DNA of 27,633 bases from the NCBI GenBank assembly GCA_964614215.1, contig CAZTKP010000019.1, positions 1 to 27,633 of the forward strand, in the 5' to 3' direction. The translations under genes were made by a program, and so were the position numbers. Shown here one piece after another: positions 25,036-27,633 of the stretch; the first letter of the stretch is position 1, and every line of letters starts with the position of its first letter. Under the pieces are notes generated by a model. The model saw only the letters and a program-made list of their open reading frames with translations. It had not been told where the DNA came from and made no database searches. This stretch comes from CAZTKP01 sp964614215. GTDB lineage: Bacteria; UBP6; UBA1177.

Positions 25036-27633
25036 TCAGGTTGTTTTGCTAATTTTACGACTGAAAAGTTTAACTATATCATCAATGATCGCATAGAGAA
25101 CAGGTATGACAAAAAGGGTCAGAGTTGTCGCGAACATAATTCCCCAGATCATAGTAACCGCCATCGGCTGCCACATTTTGTTGCTTCCTGTTGCAAAAAC
25201 AGCCATCGGCATCAACCCGCCAACAGTTGTAACGGTCGTGAGAAGAATAGGTCTGAGCCTCTTTGAACCCGACTCTATCAGAGATTGTCTTCTATCTTTT
25301 TTGTCTGAAACATTATTGATGAAATCCACCAGTATTATCGAGTCATTAACAACAATTCCAGCAAGTGCGACCAGCGATATCAGAGCAAGAAGTGAAAGGT
25401 CAAGTCCTGAAATAAAAAGTCCGTAAGCCACACCGATAAAAGCAAGAGGCAGGGTTGCCATGACAATGAAGGGCTGGAACGGAGAATTAAACTGAATTCC
25501 AAGAATAATATAGATAAGCATGACCGTAATAATGAAAGCTATCATAACATCCTCATTGGCTTCCTGCTGCTCTTCGAACTCACCATGAAAACCAATGCTG
25601 AGACCCGGATATCTTTCAGGGATATCACCGAACTTATCCTGCAGAAGGAGGTTGACCTCCATCGGTGTGACAAGACTGTAGTTTACATTCGCACCAACCT
25701 TGACTTCACGCATCCTGTTACGTCTTCTGATCCTTGCCATCGACTGCACTTCTTTGATCTGTGCAACATCCCTTACACGGAGAACTGTGCCTTTCGGAGT
25801 TTTTACAGGCAGGTCTCTGATATCGTCATAGGTGTAGGAGTTATCCTGATCGAACCTTATCCATATCCTGAGCTCTTTCCCATCGTCATTGAGATATCTT
25901 CCCGCATATTTTCCGCTCGTGGCACTTCTTACGGTATCCGCAAGAGTCGCAAGAGTAATTCCTGTCTGTTCAAGTCTTTCGTAATCCGGCTCGATAACAA
26001 GTTCATTAACCTTGTCAATAACGGAGCCTCTCAGATCCACGACACCGTTAGTATTATCAAGAAAACTGACGACCTCGTCACCTACTTTTTCAAGAAGTTT
26101 CATGTCATTGCCGGCAATACTGACATCGACAGCTCTTCCTGTGGGAGGTCCGTTTGCCGCCTTCATGAACTCAAAATTCACTATTGTCGGAATTGTTGCA
26201 GCTTTCTTTCTAAGGCCTGCTTTAACCCTGTTCATCATGTCCGGATCGTACTCCTGAAGGTCGATACGGAATTCAGCCACCTCTTCCTTTTCTATCCAGC
26301 GTCTATCTTCAATGACCCTTCCGACGATCGTTACAACGGAACTTACATCGTGAGGCATCATTTCTTTAATTACATGCCGCTCGATAATTTTTGACACTTT
26401 CCTTGTCTCTTCGATCGGAGTGTTATCCGACATCTCAAGTTTAGCGAGAACTGTCTTCGTATTATCGTCACCGAAAAGGATAATTCTCAATCTGGAGGCA
26501 ATAAAAAATGAAGAAATGAAAACAACGAGAACAACAAAGATCGAGATATACCTGTGATCGAGGACTTTTCCTAAAACCTTCTGATAAACGGATATCAGCT
26601 TTTTAAACCATTTACGTGATTCCTTGTCCTCTTCGCGATAAATATTTTTCATCTCATAAAGGTGGACCGGAAGCACCACGAGAGCTTCCAGAAGAGATGC
26701 GATTAGCGTGAGAACAACAATAATGGGCATCTGTTCAAGGAATTCACCCATAATCCCGCCAAGCATAAGAAGCGGCAGAAATGCACAGGCGGTCGTTACA
26801 ACTGCCGATATTACAGGCCACATTATCTCCTTTGTTCCGCGAATTACCGCATCATAAGGTCCGAGGCCCTCTTCTCTGTACCGATACACATTTTCAATAA
26901 CGACGATCGCATCATCGACCAGCATTCCGCTCACAAGTATCATTGCAAAAAGCGAAAGTGAATTTATCGTATATCCGAAAAATTTCATCATGAAAAAAGT
27001 TGCTAGGAACGAGAACGGAATACCTATCACTGCAAGCAGACTGGCCCTCCATCCCATGAAGAGGAAAAGCAGAATGGAAACAAGCACCATTCCAAGAAGA
27101 GCATTGTTCTTAAGAACCGATATAGTCTCATCTATTGCCTCTCCCTGGTCGTTCTTGTAGCTGACAAGAATATGAGGATAGTTCTCAACGAACTTATCAA
27201 CGATCTCTTTCACTTCCTTGTTTATTCCGACGATGTTGGATTCAGGTTTTCTCATTATATAGAGAGATACAGCCTTTTCCCCGTTAAGATATGACTGGAT
27301 ACTTCCGCGTTTAAATCTCTTTCTCACTTTCGCGACATCTTTCAGATAAAGCTTCTGCCCATTTTCTCCAGTCTTTACAAGAACTTGATCCATTCTTGAA
27401 AGATCATCGAAACTTCCTGTAACTTTTACGAGATATCTTTTTCCTGAAATATCAAGCACTCCGCCCGGAGACCTGAAATTGGAAGTTGTCAGAGCAAGAA
27501 AAATATCATCGATGGCAAGACCGTAAGTGAGCATCTTCTCATTATCAATAATGACCTCGACCTCTTCTTCGCTTACACCTGCAACCTGAACATCCTTTAT
27601 CCCGGTAATATTTGAGGTAAGCTCTCTTTTAAG
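25036..27633 (-). CDS. RND-family efflux permease (5' end outside window)
   Basis: The open frame continues past the ATG at 27534 to the window edge, adding 33 codons (LKRELTSNITG onward) that match the RND porter domain, so that ATG is internal. About 865 residues are visible against ~1030 in AcrB-type pumps; some 150-170 N-terminal residues, including TM1, are missing. Present are the first TM bundle (ALLGMVLVSILLFLFMGW onward), the proton-relay motif GMLVDDAIVVIENVYR with its Asp pair, the second periplasmic loop, and the last TM bundle with GIVVNDSIILVDF. In AcrB the matching place reads AKNAILIVEF, and here the relay Lys is replaced by Asn, as in many environmental RND permeases. It exports drugs, lipids or metals across the envelope with an adaptor and TolC partner, not visible here. 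Confidence 0.95.
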   Translation of the reverse strand, partial: LKRELTSNITGIKDVQVAGVSEEEVEVIIDNEKMLTYGLAIDDIFLALTTSNFRSPGGVLDISGKRYLVKVTGSFDDLSRMDQVLVKTGENGQKLYLKDVAKVRKRFKRGSIQSYLNGEKAVSLYIMRKPESNIVGINKEVKEIVDKFVENYPHILVSYKNDQGEAIDETISVLKNNALLGMVLVSILLFLFMGWRASLLAVIGIPFSFLATFFMMKFFGYTINSLSLFAMILVSGMLVDDAIVVIENVYRYREEGLGPYDAVIRGTKEIMWPVISAVVTTACAFLPLLMLGGIMGEFLEQMPIIVVLTLIASLLEALVVLPVHLYEMKNIYREEDKESRKWFKKLISVYQKVLGKVLDHRYISIFVVLVVFISSFFIASRLRIILFGDDNTKTVLAKLEMSDNTPIEETRKVSKIIERHVIKEMMPHDVSSVVTIVGRVIEDRRWIEKEEVAEFRIDLQEYDPDMMNRVKAGLRKKAATIPTIVNFEFMKAANGPPTGRAVDVSIAGNDMKLLEKVGDEVVSFLDNTNGVVDLRGSVIDKVNELVIEPDYERLEQTGITLATLADTVRSATSGKYAGRYLNDDGKELRIWIRFDQDNSYTYDDIRDLPVKTPKGTVLRVRDVAQIKEVQSMARIRRRNRMREVKVGANVNYSLVTPMEVNLLLQDKFGDIPERYPGLSIGFHGEFEEQQEANEDVMIAFIITVMLIYIILGIQFNSPFQPFIVMATLPLAFIGVAYGLFISGLDLSLLALISLVALAGIVVNDSIILVDFINNVSDKKDRRQSLIESGSKRLRPILLTTVTTVGGLMPMAVFATGSNKMWQPMAVTMIWGIMFATTLTLFVIPVLYAIIDDIVKLFSRKISKTT

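Noticed and set aside
25585..26394. 269-aa open frame on the plus strand
   Set aside because: It lies wholly inside the RND permease gene, antisense to conserved porter sequence; the composition is that of a shadow frame.
27534..27534. ATG at 27534 as start of the RND gene
   Set aside because: The 33 codons before it stay open to the window edge and match RND porter-domain sequence, so the gene begins outside the window.

Overview
The window reads as a piece of a Gram-negative, rather AT-rich, probably uncultured bacterium. It has lipoproteins with lipoboxes, an OmpA-type peptidoglycan-binding lipoprotein and an RND pump. Two traits point toward relatives of the Myxococcota: a PilZ protein of the kind with many paralogues in Myxococcus, and a Cys-motif/TM/basic C-terminus like MYXO-CTERM. 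The base composition is far below that of classical myxobacteria, so the placement is tentative. A run of exactly 100 N shows a scaffolded draft assembly. Every gene I accept is on the minus strand, so transcription runs from high to low coordinates. No gene-free stretch exceeds about 115 bases. I see no rRNA, tRNA, CRISPR array, insertion sequence or convincing Rho-independent terminator.

In transcription order the window opens with a 5'-truncated RND efflux permease (25036-27633). A hybrid sensor histidine kinase with a TTG start follows, then an ApbE-type flavin transferase lipoprotein, then a large cytoplasmic P-loop ATPase with two N-terminal zinc ribbons.

Next is a tightly packed ten-gene cluster (10839-19239 for nine genes, plus the long protease down to 7963) behind a candidate sigma70 promoter. 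Its order is: AKP-rich lipoprotein, OmpA/thrombospondin-type-3 lipoprotein, PilZ protein, 83-aa protein, a GlmL/MutL-like protein with eroded nucleotide motifs, a signal-peptide/TM protein, three integral membrane proteins, and an S41 protease with a ~500-residue C-terminal extension. Start and stop codons overlap or nearly touch at most junctions. The set reaches from cytoplasm through inner membrane and periplasm to outer membrane, so it is the best candidate here for an undescribed multi-protein envelope system, possibly regulated by c-di-GMP.

After an aminotransferase gene come three secreted paralogues in tandem (1-6568), each with its own candidate promoter. The two large ones share an N-terminal module, a DUF11-like segment, a small Cys-rich motif and a C-terminal calcium-site-like module. 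The middle short one keeps only the Cys motif and the C-terminal module. The intact large one ends in a MYXO-CTERM-like anchor.
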